In this document: in pieces, positions 26,900 to 35,668 of the stretch
Layout: each line of letters begins with the position of its first letter
Position numbering within the stretch: the first letter of the stretch is position 1
From: Marinomonas foliarum
Lineage (GTDB): Bacteria > Pseudomonadota > Gammaproteobacteria > Pseudomonadales > Marinomonadaceae
DNA length: 50,093 nt
Assembly (NCBI RefSeq): GCF_003337275.1
Contig: NZ_QPJQ01000036.1
Span: 1 to 50,093, forward strand
Direction of reading: 5' to 3'
Program-made: the position numbers and the translations under genes
The notes under the pieces: model-generated
The model's database searches: none
What the model was told of the DNA's origin: nothing
What the model saw: only the letters and a program-made list of their open reading frames with translations

Positions 26900-28744
26900 T
26901 TAGTCGATTTGACTAATATCGCGTACTGCTCCTTTGTCTGCGCTGGTTGCAAAGTGTGCATACACTTTGAGTGCAGGAGACACTTTACGAGGACGTTCTT
27001 CAACAGGTTTCCATGCTGCAGCGCCTTTTGCTTCCATCGCTGCACGACGGTGGGCCAATTCTTCGTCAGATAGCAATACGTTGATCGAACGGTTTGGAAT
27101 GTCGATCAAAATACGGTCGCCATTTTCAACAAGACCAATTGCGCCGCCGGCAGCCGCTTCAGGAGAAACGTGGCCGATAGACAGGCCAGATGTACCACCA
27201 GAGAAACGACCATCTGTTAGTAGAGCACAGTCTTTACCAAGGCCTTTTGATTTGATGTAAGACGTTGGGTAAAGCATTTCTTGCATACCCGGGCCGCCTT
27301 TAGGACCTTCGTAGCGAACGATGACAATGTCACCGGCTTCTACTTTATCATCAAGAATGTTCTTAACTGCTTCGTCTTGAGATTCCGTTACGTGAGCACG
27401 TCCTTCAAACACAAGAATCGATTCGTCTACACCGGCACTTTTTACAACACAACCATCAGCCGCGATGTTGCCATAAAGTACGGCTAGGCCGCCTTCGAGG
27501 GAAAAAGCGTTTTCGATAGAACGGATGCAACCTTCTGCACGGTCACCATCTAGAGAAGGCCAGCGGGTAGATTGGCTGAAGGCGGTTTGCGTTGGGATGC
27601 CAGCAGGTCCTGCTTTGTAAAACTCGACAATCTCAGGAGTCGGTGAGCGCATAATATCCCATGTCTCTAATGCTTCGAGCATGGTTTTCGAGTGCACTGT
27701 GTGACATTGGTTGTGTAAAATGCCTGCGCGATCAAGCTCACCTAGCAAAGCAAAGATACCACCTGCACGGTGTACATCTTCAACGTGGTACTTCGGTGAG
27801 TTCGGCGCTACTTTACAAAGCTGAGGCACTTTACGAGACAAGCGGTCGATGTCTTCCATAGTGAACTCAACACCGGCTTCACGGGCAATCGCTAGTAAAT
27901 GCAAGATTGTGTTGGTTGATCCGCCCATAGCGATGTCTAACGTCATGGCATTTTCAAAGGCTTCGAAGCTTGCAATTGAGCGTGGTGCCCAGTTTGCTTC
28001 ATCGTTTTCGTAGAAACGTTTAGTGATGTCTACGATGCGACGGCCCGCATCTAGAAACAAACGGCGACGATCTGAGTGAGTTGCTAGTGTCGTGCCATTG
28101 CCCGGTAAACTTAGACCAAGTGCTTCGGTTAGGCAGTTCATGGAGTTGGCTGTAAACATACCAGAACAAGAACCACATGTAGGGCATGCAGAGCGCTCGT
28201 ATTCAGCGACTTTTTCATCTGTTGCTGTTGGGTCAGCTGCGATAACCATAGCATCGACTAGATCAAGTTTGTTCTCAGACAGTTTGGTTTTGCCTGCTTC
28301 CATTGGGCCGCCAGACACAAAAATCACAGGAATGTTAATACGCATAGCGGCCATTAGCATTCCAGGTGTGATTTTGTCACAGTTTGAAATACAGACCATA
28401 GCATCGGCACAATGGGCATTAACCATGTATTCAACAGAATCTGCAATCAGATCACGAGATGGAAGGCTGTAAAGCATGCCGTCATGGCCCATGGCGATGC
28501 CGTCATCGACAGCGATAGTATTAAACTCCTTCGCTACACCGCCAGCGGCTTCAATTTCACGAGCAACCAGTTGACCCATGTCTTTAAGGTGTACATGACC
28601 CGGTACAAATTGAGTGAAAGAGTTGACCACCGCAATGATTGGCTTTTGAAAATCATCGTCTGTCATTCCGGTTGCACGCCACAGCGCACGAGCTCCGGCC
28701 ATGTTACGGCCCGATGTAGTTGTTTTGGAGCGATATACTGGCAT
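26900..28744 (-). CDS. ilvD: Dihydroxy-acid dehydratase
   Basis: IlvD dehydrates 2,3-dihydroxy-isovalerate and 2,3-dihydroxy-3-methylvalerate to the oxo-acids of valine, leucine and isoleucine synthesis. From ATG 28744 the protein is 614 residues and begins [21 protein letters not shown], as in E. coli; four extra codons to 28756 are unlikely because GGGGA sits at the right distance from 28744. Iron-sulphur ligands are visible in [13 protein letters not shown] near residue 123 and [19 protein letters not shown] near 195. [20 protein letters not shown] lies near 520. It is monocistronic; no other ilv gene is near. Confidence 0.97.
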   Translation of the reverse strand: MPVYRSKTTTSGRNMAGARALWRATGMTDDDFQKPIIAVVNSFTQFVPGHVHLKDMGQLVAREIEAAGGVAKEFNTIAVDDGIAMGHDGMLYSLPSRDLIADSVEYMVNAHCADAMVCISNCDKITPGMLMAAMRINIPVIFVSGGPMEAGKTKLSENKLDLVDAMVIAADPTATDEKVAEYERSACPTCGSCSGMFTANSMNCLTEALGLSLPGNGTTLATHSDRRRLFLDAGRRIVDITKRFYENDEANWAPRSIASFEAFENAMTLDIAMGGSTNTILHLLAIAREAGVEFTMEDIDRLSRKVPQLCKVAPNSPKYHVEDVHRAGGIFALLGELDRAGILHNQCHTVHSKTMLEALETWDIMRSPTPEIVEFYKAGPAGIPTQTAFSQSTRWPSLDGDRAEGCIRSIENAFSLEGGLAVLYGNIAADGCVVKSAGVDESILVFEGRAHVTESQDEAVKNILDDKVEAGDIVIVRYEGPKGGPGMQEMLYPTSYIKSKGLGKDCALLTDGRFSGGTSGLSIGHVSPEAAAGGAIGLVENGDRILIDIPNRSINVLLSDEELAHRRAAMEAKGAAAWKPVEERPRKVSPALKVYAHFATSADKGAVRDISQID

Positions 28745-28906
28745 TGTTTTCCCCACAGATTTTTTGCTTTATTTTATTTTATATAGTTGTCTACATTTAA
28801 TGCGTCCATGTTACCAAGATTATTGCCTATGCCCAATGGCAATTTTTAGGCAATATTGAGACACTGTATGAATCACCCCCGATACTTTTATTGAAATGGA
28901 AACAAT

Positions 28907-30127
28907 ATGGTTGAAAATTCACTGTCAGCTCATTCAAATATTGCATTGGCAAGACAGCCAATTGTGGATAGCCGTCTTGCTGTAATGGGTTACGAGCTTT
29001 TTTACCGCAAGAATATGATGGCGGTACAAGCAGATATCATGGATGAGGTCGGGGCGACTGCACAGGTTATTTCTGCGGGCTTATTCGAGTTTGGTATGGA
29101 AAATCTCGTTGGCTCAAGTAAGGCCTTTATTAATTTCCCAAGAGCATATTTGTTAAGCCCTAGCGGAATGCCAATAGATAAAGAAAATATTGTTATTGAA
29201 GTATTAGAAGACTCGGGCTTTGATGCCATCTTGCTAGCTTCTTTACGACGCTGGGCGAACTCTGGTTGTACAATTGCGCTGGATGATTTTGTTTTTGATA
29301 GCAAATTAACACCTTTTGTCGAACTAGCTGATTACATCAAACTAGATATTTTGACGCTGGGACATGATGGCTTTCATCAGCAGGTTGAGTTGTTGAAAGG
29401 GTTTAATGCTCACATTATTGCCGAAAAAGTCGAAACGTGGGAAGACTATCAGTTTTGTCGTTTACTGGGTGTGGAATATTTCCAAGGCTATTTCTTTGAA
29501 AAGCCTGAGTTGATATCCAGCAAAGCATCAAAAGTAAACAGTATGACGCTACTTCAGTTAATGTCTTCGCTGTTGAATACGTCAACGCTCAGCATTGATG
29601 ACCTAGACAGAATTGTCAGTCAAGATGCTGGGTTAGTTCATAAGTTATTGCGATACTTAAATTCCCCTTCCACAGGTCTGGTCGCTTCTGTTGATTCTGT
29701 ACGATTGGCAATTATGTTGATTGGCGCCGAAAAACTGAAATCACTGACAAACCTTTTATTAATGTCAGAAATGGTTGGTGAACGTCATGTGCTGTTAGAG
29801 CAGATACTGATTCGAGCGAAACATGCAGAATTATTCGCCCATAGCCGAGGCTATAATAATCAAGATAAGTATTTTCTAGCTGGGATGTTGTCGATGATTG
29901 ATGTGTGCACCGGTATGAAACTGGATGAAGTGCTTGGTGAACTGCCTTTGCCAAATGAGTTTATTAATGCCATCGTTCATCGTTCTGGAAGAGTCGGGAA
30001 TGCCCTGGACTTGGTAGAAAGCTACAGTAACGGGCATACAGTTAAAGATGCTCAAGATTTTGAGGATCTAAAATCCACGTACTTCGATGCGGTCAAGTGG
30101 GCTGATGAGTTTCTTGTTGCCATCTGA
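28907..30127 (+). CDS. EAL-like plus HDOD signalling protein (phosphodiesterase domain degenerate)
   Basis: The 406-residue protein joins an N-terminal EAL-type fold (about 12-205) to a C-terminal HDOD domain (about 207-400). It belongs to the YuxH/CdgJ-like group. ARQPIVDSRLAVMGYELFYR shows the typical opening, but the catalytic EAL is YEL, and later motifs (KLDI in place of KID, AEKVET in place of AEGVET) are only partly kept. Cyclic di-GMP hydrolysis is therefore doubtful. The HDOD part has IDDLDRIVSQDAGLVHKLLRYLNSP. Homologues such as Vibrio cholerae CdgJ affect motility. It is divergent from ilvD and lies just upstream of the GGA-rich small RNA locus on the same strand. Confidence 0.88.
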   Translation: MVENSLSAHSNIALARQPIVDSRLAVMGYELFYRKNMMAVQADIMDEVGATAQVISAGLFEFGMENLVGSSKAFINFPRAYLLSPSGMPIDKENIVIEVLEDSGFDAILLASLRRWANSGCTIALDDFVFDSKLTPFVELADYIKLDILTLGHDGFHQQVELLKGFNAHIIAEKVETWEDYQFCRLLGVEYFQGYFFEKPELISSKASKVNSMTLLQLMSSLLNTSTLSIDDLDRIVSQDAGLVHKLLRYLNSPSTGLVASVDSVRLAIMLIGAEKLKSLTNLLLMSEMVGERHVLLEQILIRAKHAELFAHSRGYNNQDKYFLAGMLSMIDVCTGMKLDEVLGELPLPNEFINAIVHRSGRVGNALDLVESYSNGHTVKDAQDFEDLKSTYFDAVKWADEFLVAI

Positions 30128-30165
30128 TGCTGTGCTATTCAGTGCGAAAGCTAGGGGGGAGGGGT

Positions 30166-30183
30166 TGTAGTCCTTTTCCTACA
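30166..30183 (+). promoter_or_regulatory. GacA-box-like palindrome upstream of the small RNA locus
   Basis: TGTAGT-N6-CCTACA matches nine of the twelve fixed positions of the TGTAAG-N6-CTTACA upstream element used by GacA/UvrY at csrB and rsmZ genes. A separate half-site TGTAAG follows at 30188-30193. The box is about 150-165 bp upstream of the predicted start of the small RNA, the sort of long distance seen at rsmZ promoters. A nearly identical 18-mer lies in the csrA leader. Confidence 0.55.
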
Positions 30184-30297
30184 TGTCTGTAAGTGTTCCC
30201 CGTTTGTCGTGTGGCTAAAGTTAATGTTTCGCTGTAGTTATTTTTTATCTAGTTGATATAAAAGAGAAAAACAAAATTTCAGTCGTATTTATAGAAT

Positions 30298-30325
30298 TTG
30301 ATTAACTTTTAAAAACTGGTAAATT
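30298..30325 (+). promoter_or_regulatory. Candidate promoter of the GGA-rich small RNA
   Basis: TTGATT (30298-30303) and TAAATT (30320-30325) are 16 bases apart, with a TGG directly before the -10 hexamer giving an extended -10. Transcription would begin near 30332. Confidence 0.5.
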
Positions 30326-30331
30326 GAATCT

Positions 30332-30574
30332 TATCCAGACTGAATTCATGGATGAAAAGCACATGGAGTGCCATTAATGGTGTTGAGGATTGAATTCGGA
30401 TGTTCAAGAGCAATGGATTGTTCAAGGGAATAAACGTGGTTTGATGGATACGCCATGAAATAAGGACAGTTTGGAAGCTTCAGGACGACGCAAACAGTGA
30501 TGTTTTACTTATCGGAAGAGTTGCTTACAGGATGTTAGCAAAAAGCAGGGCTGCCAATAGGCGCCCTTTTTTTT
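30332..30574 (+). ncRNA. Candidate CsrB/RsmZ-type CsrA-sequestering small RNA
   Basis: No protein frame fits this roughly 243-base stretch, yet it ends in a strong intrinsic terminator. It contains twelve GGA motifs, starting at 30350, 30365, 30387, 30398, 30415, 30427, 30446, 30464, 30473, 30483, 30514 and 30530. Two sit in clear hairpin loops: ATGGA on a GCAC/GTGC stem (30359-30371) and TGGA on a six-pair stem (30408-30423). The last motif, TTACAGGATGTT, is close to the CsrA SELEX consensus. Short internal repeats (GAATTC...GGATG; GGAT(T)GTTCAAG) recall the repeat build of CsrB. Pseudomonas carries rsmZ beside fdxA, and fdxA is the next gene here. Length is like E. coli CsrC. The start site is predicted; function is inferred. 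Confidence 0.75.
30547..30574 (+). terminator. Intrinsic terminator of the GGA-rich RNA
   Basis: AGGGC-GCC pairs with GGC-GCCCT across an AATA loop, with one bulged T, directly followed by eight T. The nearest coding sequence upstream on this strand ends 420 bp earlier, so the terminator must serve a non-coding transcript or a very long 3' UTR. Confidence 0.9.
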
Positions 30575-30610
30575 GCCTAAAATTTATCATTTGTCCATTA
30601 GTATTAATGT

Positions 30611-30653
30611 TAAGTATAAAAAAAGCGACTTAAAGTCGCTTTTTTTATACTTA
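30611..30653 (-). terminator. Terminator of fdxA
   Basis: A perfect 20-bp stem (30611-30630 with 30634-30653) with a three-base loop lies 14 bp past the fdxA stop. Flanking A and T tracts make it work on either strand, so it also backs up the small RNA terminator. Confidence 0.9.
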
Positions 30654-30666
30654 GTACTGCGTTAAA

Positions 30667-30990
30667 TTAACGTTCTAAATGCTCTAATTTATCTTCAACA
30701 CCATCCCATTGTGCAGCATCAGGAAGTGCGTCTTTTTTCTCGGCAATATTTGGCCAGATCAAAGACAGATCACGGTTCAACTCTACGAAGACTTCTTGGT
30801 CTTCAGGCAATTCGTCTTCAGAGAAGATGGCATTGGCTGGACATTCAGGCTCACACAATGCACAGTCGATACACTCGTCAGGATTGATTGCCAAAAAGTT
30901 AGGGCCTTCGTAGAAGCAGTCCACAGGACAAACTTCAACACAGTCAGTGTATTTGCAGCGAATGCAGTTATCGGTAACGATGAAAGCCAT
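30667..30990 (-). CDS. fdxA: 7Fe (3Fe-4S/4Fe-4S) ferredoxin FdxA
   Basis: This 107-residue electron carrier belongs to the Azotobacter ferredoxin I type. The cysteine pattern is [18 protein letters not shown] at residues 9-26, which ligates a 3Fe-4S and part of a 4Fe-4S cluster, and [16 protein letters not shown] at 40-55. The long acidic C-terminal tail is typical. It is convergent with the GGA-rich RNA locus and upstream of mutS on the same strand with a 128-bp gap. This is the fdxA-mutS-recA neighbourhood known from Pseudomonas, although rpoS is absent here. Confidence 0.96.
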   Translation of the reverse strand: MAFIVTDNCIRCKYTDCVEVCPVDCFYEGPNFLAINPDECIDCALCEPECPANAIFSEDELPEDQEVFVELNRDLSLIWPNIAEKKDALPDAAQWDGVEDKLEHLER

Positions 30991-31118
30991 TCGACTTCTC
31001 CTTACAAGCTATAAAAATGATTGCGCACTATTTTAGAGGTATAGGCCATTTCGCGGCAAGCAACAATCGTCATTAGGCTAAATTTATCTGCTATTAGCTT
31101 ATATCTACATCACTAATA

Positions 31119-33773
31119 TCAAAGCTGAGATTTTAGCTTGTACAGTGCACTAATAGCCTCTAACGGCGTCATATTGTCTAAATCTAGTTCTTCAAGCGCA
31201 TTTTTCAAGACGTTTTGCTCTGCCTGAGCAAACATATCGGCTTGCTGAGGTTGGTAGCCATTGTTGCTCTCCTGTATAGCACGTTCTTTGTTTTTTACTT
31301 TGGTTGAAGTTGCTGAAATAGCTGAAGTCTCCAAAGAGTGACTATCAGGGGTTATTCCTGTTACGACTTCTAGTTCTTTAAGTTTTTGTTTGGCGTGCCC
31401 AATAACATCACGAGGAACACCTGCCAGTTGTGCAACTTGTAGACCGTATGATTGGCTCGCAGGACCTTCATGAACCTTGTGCAAGAAGACGATTTCATCT
31501 TCGTACTCGGTCGCTGTTAAGTGAACGTTGGCAGCATTTTCTAGCTGGTCTGCTAGCGTAGTGAGTTCAAAGTAATGCGTTGCAAACAATACGTGGCATT
31601 TTAGCTTGTTAGCTAAATAGTCCACAGCAGCCCAAGCCAAAGATAGGCCATCAAAAGTACTGGTGCCACGTCCAACTTCATCCATAAGAACCAAGCTGTT
31701 TTTACTGGCGTTGTTTAGGATGTTTGCTGTTTCTGTCATTTCTACCATGAAGGTTGAGCGACCGCCAGCAAGGTCATCTGATGAGCCCATACGCGTAAAG
31801 ATTCGATCTACTACTGAAATGGAAGCAGATTCAGCAGGCACAAAACAACCTGTATGCGCTAACAAAGTGATGAGAGCGATTTGGCGCATATAAGTGGATT
31901 TACCACCCATGTTCGGACCGGTAATCATCAGTAGTGAGCGTTTGTCATTTAGGTCGAGATCATTTGGCACGAAGGGTTCTGAAATAACCGATTCGACAAC
32001 CGGGTGGCGTCCGCCAATAATCTGAATGCCACCGCGATTGTGTAATTCCGGACAGCTGAAATTAAGTATGTTAGCGCGCTCGGCGAAATTGTTTAGTACA
32101 TCTAACTGTGACAGAGCTTGGCTGGTGGTTTGTAGTTCGCCTAGAACTTCATTTAATTGATCGAGAAGAGCTTCATAAAGCTCTTTTTCACGGGCAAGTG
32201 ATTTGGATTTTGCACTGAGGGCTTTGTCTTCAAAGGCTTTTAATTCTGGCGTAATAAAGCGTTCAGCATTTTTTAGTGTTTGGCGACGAATGTACTCCAC
32301 TGGAGCTTGGTCGGAATGCAGGCGACTGATCTCAATGTAATAACCATGAACTCGATTAAAGCCGACTTTCAATGAGCTGATTCCAGTGCGAGCTTTTTCA
32401 CTGCGCTCCATTTCGGCAAGAAAGTCGGTGGCATTAGTAGATAACGCCAATAGCTCATCTAATTCTTCATCATAGCCTTTAGCAAAAATGCCGCCATCAC
32501 GAACCACGGATGGTGGGTTTTCAACGAGGGCACTTGCCAGTGTCTCTGTAATGACTGGCTGGGCGATAATACGTTGATTCAGTTCTGCAAGGCGTTGTGA
32601 TTGGACACTTGCTAGCAGCTGGTTAATTTCTGGTGCGGCTTCAAGGGCAAACCGTAAGCGTAATAAATCCCTAGGACGAGCAGAGCGTAAAGCAACACGA
32701 GATAAAATACGTTCCAAGTCACCGACTTTTTTCAGTGGTGTTTCAAAAGTATCGTAAGTTTGATTGTTCTTTAACTCAGCGACAACCTGTTGACGAGCCT
32801 GAATTTCGTTCAAATCACGAATGGGCGTGTGCAACCAGCGTTTTAACAAACGGCTGCCCATTGGTGTTGAGCACTTGTCCAATACCTCCACAACCGTGTT
32901 GCTTGTGCCACCAGTTAGGTTGACATCAATTTCTAAGTTGCGTCGTGTTGCGCCATCTATCAGTACAGAATCGTCTTTGTGCTCAACCATGATGGATTGA
33001 ATGTGCGGCAAAGCAGATCGTTGTGTGTCTTTGGCGTATTGCAGTAAGGCACCGGCAGAAGCTATAGCTGCGGTTAACGCTTCACAACCAAAGCCAGATA
33101 AATCTTTGGTGTTGAATTGCTGAATAAGTTGGCGATAGCTGGATTCATAATCAAAATGCCAAGGGCCAAGTTCTGCAATACCTTTTTCTAGTTTTAGTGT
33201 GTCCCGTGCAGGGAAATCTTCGGAGATCAAAATCTCTCTCGGAGATAAGCGTTGCAATTCGCTAGAAAGCGCTTCGTGACCGTCCACTTCAAACAGACAA
33301 AAACGGCCGCTGGCCATGTCTAAATATGAAAAACCAAAAACATCGAGTCCTTTACGGGATTGGTGAGCAAGTGATAGTAAAAGGTTCTCGCGCTTTTCTT
33401 CAAGAAAGGCTTCGTCACTGATGGTGCCTGGTGTGACGATGCGAGCGATTTGGCGTTCAACTGGGCCTTTGCTGGTGGCTGGATCGCCAGTTTGCTCAGC
33501 AACCACAACGGACTCGCCCATGCGAACCAAGCGTGCAATGTAGTTTTCTGCTGCATGGAAGGGAATGCCAGCCATGGGAATAGGCATGCCTCCAGAATGA
33601 CCGCGAGCGGTAAGTGTAATATCAAGCAGCTGAGACGCGCGTTTAGCGTCGTCGTAGAAAAGCTCGTAAAAATCTCCCATGCGATAAAATAGCAGTTGGT
33701 TCGGATGCTGTGATTTAAGGCCGAAGTACTGGCGCATCATTGGTGTATGGTTATCTGCTGGTGTTTTGCTCAT
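31119..33773 (-). CDS. mutS: DNA mismatch repair protein MutS
   Basis: MutS recognises mispairs and small loops and recruits MutL. The 884-residue protein (E. coli 853) has the mismatch-binding domain I at its N-terminus with the [12 protein letters not shown]he-X-Glu motif near residue 33. Connector, lever and clamp domains follow. The ATPase carries Walker [15 protein letters not shown] near 622, the [16 protein letters not shown] stretch, Walker [17 protein letters not shown] and the [10 protein letters not shown] motif. The C-terminal tail (about 805-884) ends with the [19 protein letters not shown] tetramerisation segment. It is divergent from pncC. Confidence 0.97.
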   Translation of the reverse strand: MSKTPADNHTPMMRQYFGLKSQHPNQLLFYRMGDFYELFYDDAKRASQLLDITLTARGHSGGMPIPMAGIPFHAAENYIARLVRMGESVVVAEQTGDPATSKGPVERQIARIVTPGTISDEAFLEEKRENLLLSLAHQSRKGLDVFGFSYLDMASGRFCLFEVDGHEALSSELQRLSPREILISEDFPARDTLKLEKGIAELGPWHFDYESSYRQLIQQFNTKDLSGFGCEALTAAIASAGALLQYAKDTQRSALPHIQSIMVEHKDDSVLIDGATRRNLEIDVNLTGGTSNTVVEVLDKCSTPMGSRLLKRWLHTPIRDLNEIQARQQVVAELKNNQTYDTFETPLKKVGDLERILSRVALRSARPRDLLRLRFALEAAPEINQLLASVQSQRLAELNQRIIAQPVITETLASALVENPPSVVRDGGIFAKGYDEELDELLALSTNATDFLAEMERSEKARTGISSLKVGFNRVHGYYIEISRLHSDQAPVEYIRRQTLKNAERFITPELKAFEDKALSAKSKSLAREKELYEALLDQLNEVLGELQTTSQALSQLDVLNNFAERANILNFSCPELHNRGGIQIIGGRHPVVESVISEPFVPNDLDLNDKRSLLMITGPNMGGKSTYMRQIALITLLAHTGCFVPAESASISVVDRIFTRMGSSDDLAGGRSTFMVEMTETANILNNASKNSLVLMDEVGRGTSTFDGLSLAWAAVDYLANKLKCHVLFATHYFELTTLADQLENAANVHLTATEYEDEIVFLHKVHEGPASQSYGLQVAQLAGVPRDVIGHAKQKLKELEVVTGITPDSHSLETSAISATSTKVKNKERAIQESNNGYQPQQADMFAQAEQNVLKNALEELDLDNMTPLEAISALYKLKSQL

Positions 33774-33852
33774 CTGGGAAAGCTCGATTGTGATCCAAAA
33801 AATAGAGGGGTATTCTACGGGATATTTTCCAAGGATTTAAGGGATAATGATA

Positions 33853-34347
33853 ATGAATCCAATGCAAAAAATGACACACGCGGCACAACAAGCTGGAGAG
33901 CTCTTACAAAAAAGAGGGCTGTTACTCGTCACGGCAGAGTCTTGCACTGGTGGCTTGATTGGCGCGGTATGCACGGAAATAGCTGGTAGCTCGGCATGGT
34001 TTTTCGGTGGTGTGATTAGTTACGCCAATGAAGCTAAAATGCGTGGTTTGTCAGTGAAAGAAGAAACCCTGTCGTCTTTTGGCGCCGTGTCTGAACAAAC
34101 TGTAAAAGAGATGTGTGCTGGTGCTTTACAATTGGGCGGCGACATTTCTATTGCTGTAAGTGGTGTGGCAGGTCCTGGGGGCGGTTCACCAGAAAAGCCT
34201 GTGGGCTGTGTTTATATTGGCTGGCAACGGATTGGTGAAGAAGCCAGAGTAGAGCGATTTTTGTTTTCTGGGGATCGTCAGGCGGTAAGAGAGGGGACGG
34301 TTTTAGAGGCTCTTCGCGGTGTAAAAGAGATGCTTGAAAGAGTTTAA
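33853..34347 (+). CDS. pncC: Nicotinamide-nucleotide amidohydrolase (CinA C-terminal domain, PncC)
   Basis: PncC deamidates nicotinamide mononucleotide to nicotinic acid mononucleotide in NAD recycling. This stand-alone CinA C-domain (164 residues, like E. coli PncC/YgaD) has VTAESCTGGLIGAVCTE with the catalytic serine, WFFGGVISYANEAKM, and AVSGVAGPGGGSPEKPVG. The competence-damage N-domain is absent, as usual in proteobacteria. In-frame ATGs occur at 33847, 33853 and 33862; AAGGG at 33839 has the best spacing to 33853. It lies immediately upstream of recA, the common cinA-recA linkage, but recA has its own SOS promoter. Confidence 0.93.
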   Translation: MNPMQKMTHAAQQAGELLQKRGLLLVTAESCTGGLIGAVCTEIAGSSAWFFGGVISYANEAKMRGLSVKEETLSSFGAVSEQTVKEMCAGALQLGGDISIAVSGVAGPGGGSPEKPVGCVYIGWQRIGEEARVERFLFSGDRQAVREGTVLEALRGVKEMLERV

Positions 34348-34353
34348 AAATAA

Positions 34354-34373
34354 TACTGTTTTTATATACAGTA
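34354..34373 (+). promoter_or_regulatory. LexA (SOS) box of recA
   Basis: TACTGT-N8-ACAGTA is a complete gammaproteobacterial SOS operator, with both CTGT/ACAG half-sites exact and the central octamer all A/T. It lies about 85 bp before the recA start. Confidence 0.93.
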
Positions 34374-34457
34374 TTTCTTGAGATTACCCAAAAAAAACGA
34401 TAGAGTTACCGACAACGACAATTAGTCACAACGAAAAGTATCCACAAGGAATTCATC

Positions 34458-35522
34458 ATGTCATCTATTGCAGACAACAAGAAAAAGGCGCTGGATGCAG
34501 CGCTGTCTCAAATCGAGCGTCAATTTGGTAAAGGTGCCATCATGAAGATGGGCGAAGGTGCCAAGCTTGATATTGATACCGTTTCTACTGGATCGTTAGG
34601 TCTGGATATTGCGCTAGGTGCTGGTGGTCTTCCTTATGGTCGTATTTGTGAAATCTACGGACCAGAGTCTTCAGGTAAAACGACATTAACATTGAGTGTC
34701 ATTGCAGAAGCGCAAAAACAAGGTAAGACTTGTGCCTTTATTGATGCTGAGCACGCGCTTGACCCTTCTTATGCTGAAAAGCTGGGCGTTAATATTGCGG
34801 ATCTTTTGATCTCTCAACCAGATACGGGTGAACAGGCTCTTGAGATCGTAGATATGTTGGTGCGCTCTAATAGTGTCGATGTTGTTATCGTCGATTCTGT
34901 GGCTGCCTTGGTTCCTAAGTCTGAAATTGAAGGCGAAATGGGTAGTTCTTCTGTTGGTGTTCAAGCTCGTTTGCTTTCTCAAGCGATGCGTAAATTGACT
35001 GGATCTATCAAGAATGCAAACTGCCTTGTTATCTTCATCAACCAAATCCGTATGAAGATTGGCGTAATGTTTGGTTCTCCTGAAACCACAACCGGTGGTA
35101 ACGCACTTAAGTTTTACTCTTCTGTTCGTTTGGATATTCGTCGTATCGGCTCGGTGAAGCAGGGCGATGAAGTGATCGGTAATGAAACCCGCGTTAAGGT
35201 TGTGAAGAACAAGATCGCGCCACCTTTTAAACAAACTGAATTCCAGATTATGTATGGTGCTGGTATTTACCGTATGGGTGAAGTAATTGATTTGGGTGTT
35301 AAGCAAGGCTTTGTTGATAAAGCGGGTGCTTGGTACGCTTATGGCGGTAATAAAATTGGACAAGGTAAAGCCAATGCTGCGCAATATTTAGCGGATAACC
35401 CAGAAATTGCTCAAGAGATTGAAGCGAAGATTCGTGAAGATTTATTGCCTAAAAAAGCAGATGCTAAGGCAAATGTTGCTGCGAAAGAAGCCGATGAAGA
35501 AGTTGAGCAACTAGACTTCTAA
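34458..35522 (+). CDS. recA: Recombinase RecA
   Basis: RecA forms filaments on single-stranded DNA, drives strand exchange and triggers LexA self-cleavage. The 354-residue protein (E. coli 353) has [20 protein letters not shown] near the N-terminus and Walker [13 protein letters not shown] near residue 66. [12 protein letters not shown] (Walker B), GLQARLLSQ-like [17 protein letters not shown] (L1 region) and [20 protein letters not shown] (L2) follow. The C-terminus is acidic and ends in DF, as usual. AAGGAA precedes the ATG. It has its own SOS box and terminator. recX does not follow directly: an unknown gene intervenes and recX is inverted. Confidence 0.99.
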   Translation: MSSIADNKKKALDAALSQIERQFGKGAIMKMGEGAKLDIDTVSTGSLGLDIALGAGGLPYGRICEIYGPESSGKTTLTLSVIAEAQKQGKTCAFIDAEHALDPSYAEKLGVNIADLLISQPDTGEQALEIVDMLVRSNSVDVVIVDSVAALVPKSEIEGEMGSSSVGVQARLLSQAMRKLTGSIKNANCLVIFINQIRMKIGVMFGSPETTTGGNALKFYSSVRLDIRRIGSVKQGDEVIGNETRVKVVKNKIAPPFKQTEFQIMYGAGIYRMGEVIDLGVKQGFVDKAGAWYAYGGNKIGQGKANAAQYLADNPEIAQEIEAKIREDLLPKKADAKANVAAKEADEEVEQLDF

Positions 35523-35545
35523 TTTTTTTGGTTTTTTATATTTAG

Positions 35546-35571
35546 AAAGCAGGCTTCGGCCTGCTTTTTTT
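35546..35571 (+). terminator. Intrinsic terminator of recA
   Basis: AAAGCAGGC/GCCTGCTTT with a TTCG tetraloop and a following T-run, 24 bp past the recA stop. Confidence 0.95.
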
Positions 35572-35668
35572 GTTTTTGTGGGGCATGCTTTAAAAAATGT
35601 AGGTTTTATGGTTTCTTTGAGGCTAACCTTTTAAGATATTTTTCTTTGTAATTAAAGAGGCTGCTGTT

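Noticed and set aside
30128..30666. Small protein gene in the gap before fdxA
   Set aside because: Only short frames occur, stops are frequent, and the GGA periodicity and hairpins fit RNA better than a peptide.
34686..35384. Long reverse-strand open frame of 232 codons inside recA
   Set aside because: Antisense to a highly conserved gene, with no recognisable protein features; the frame is a by-product of recA codon use.
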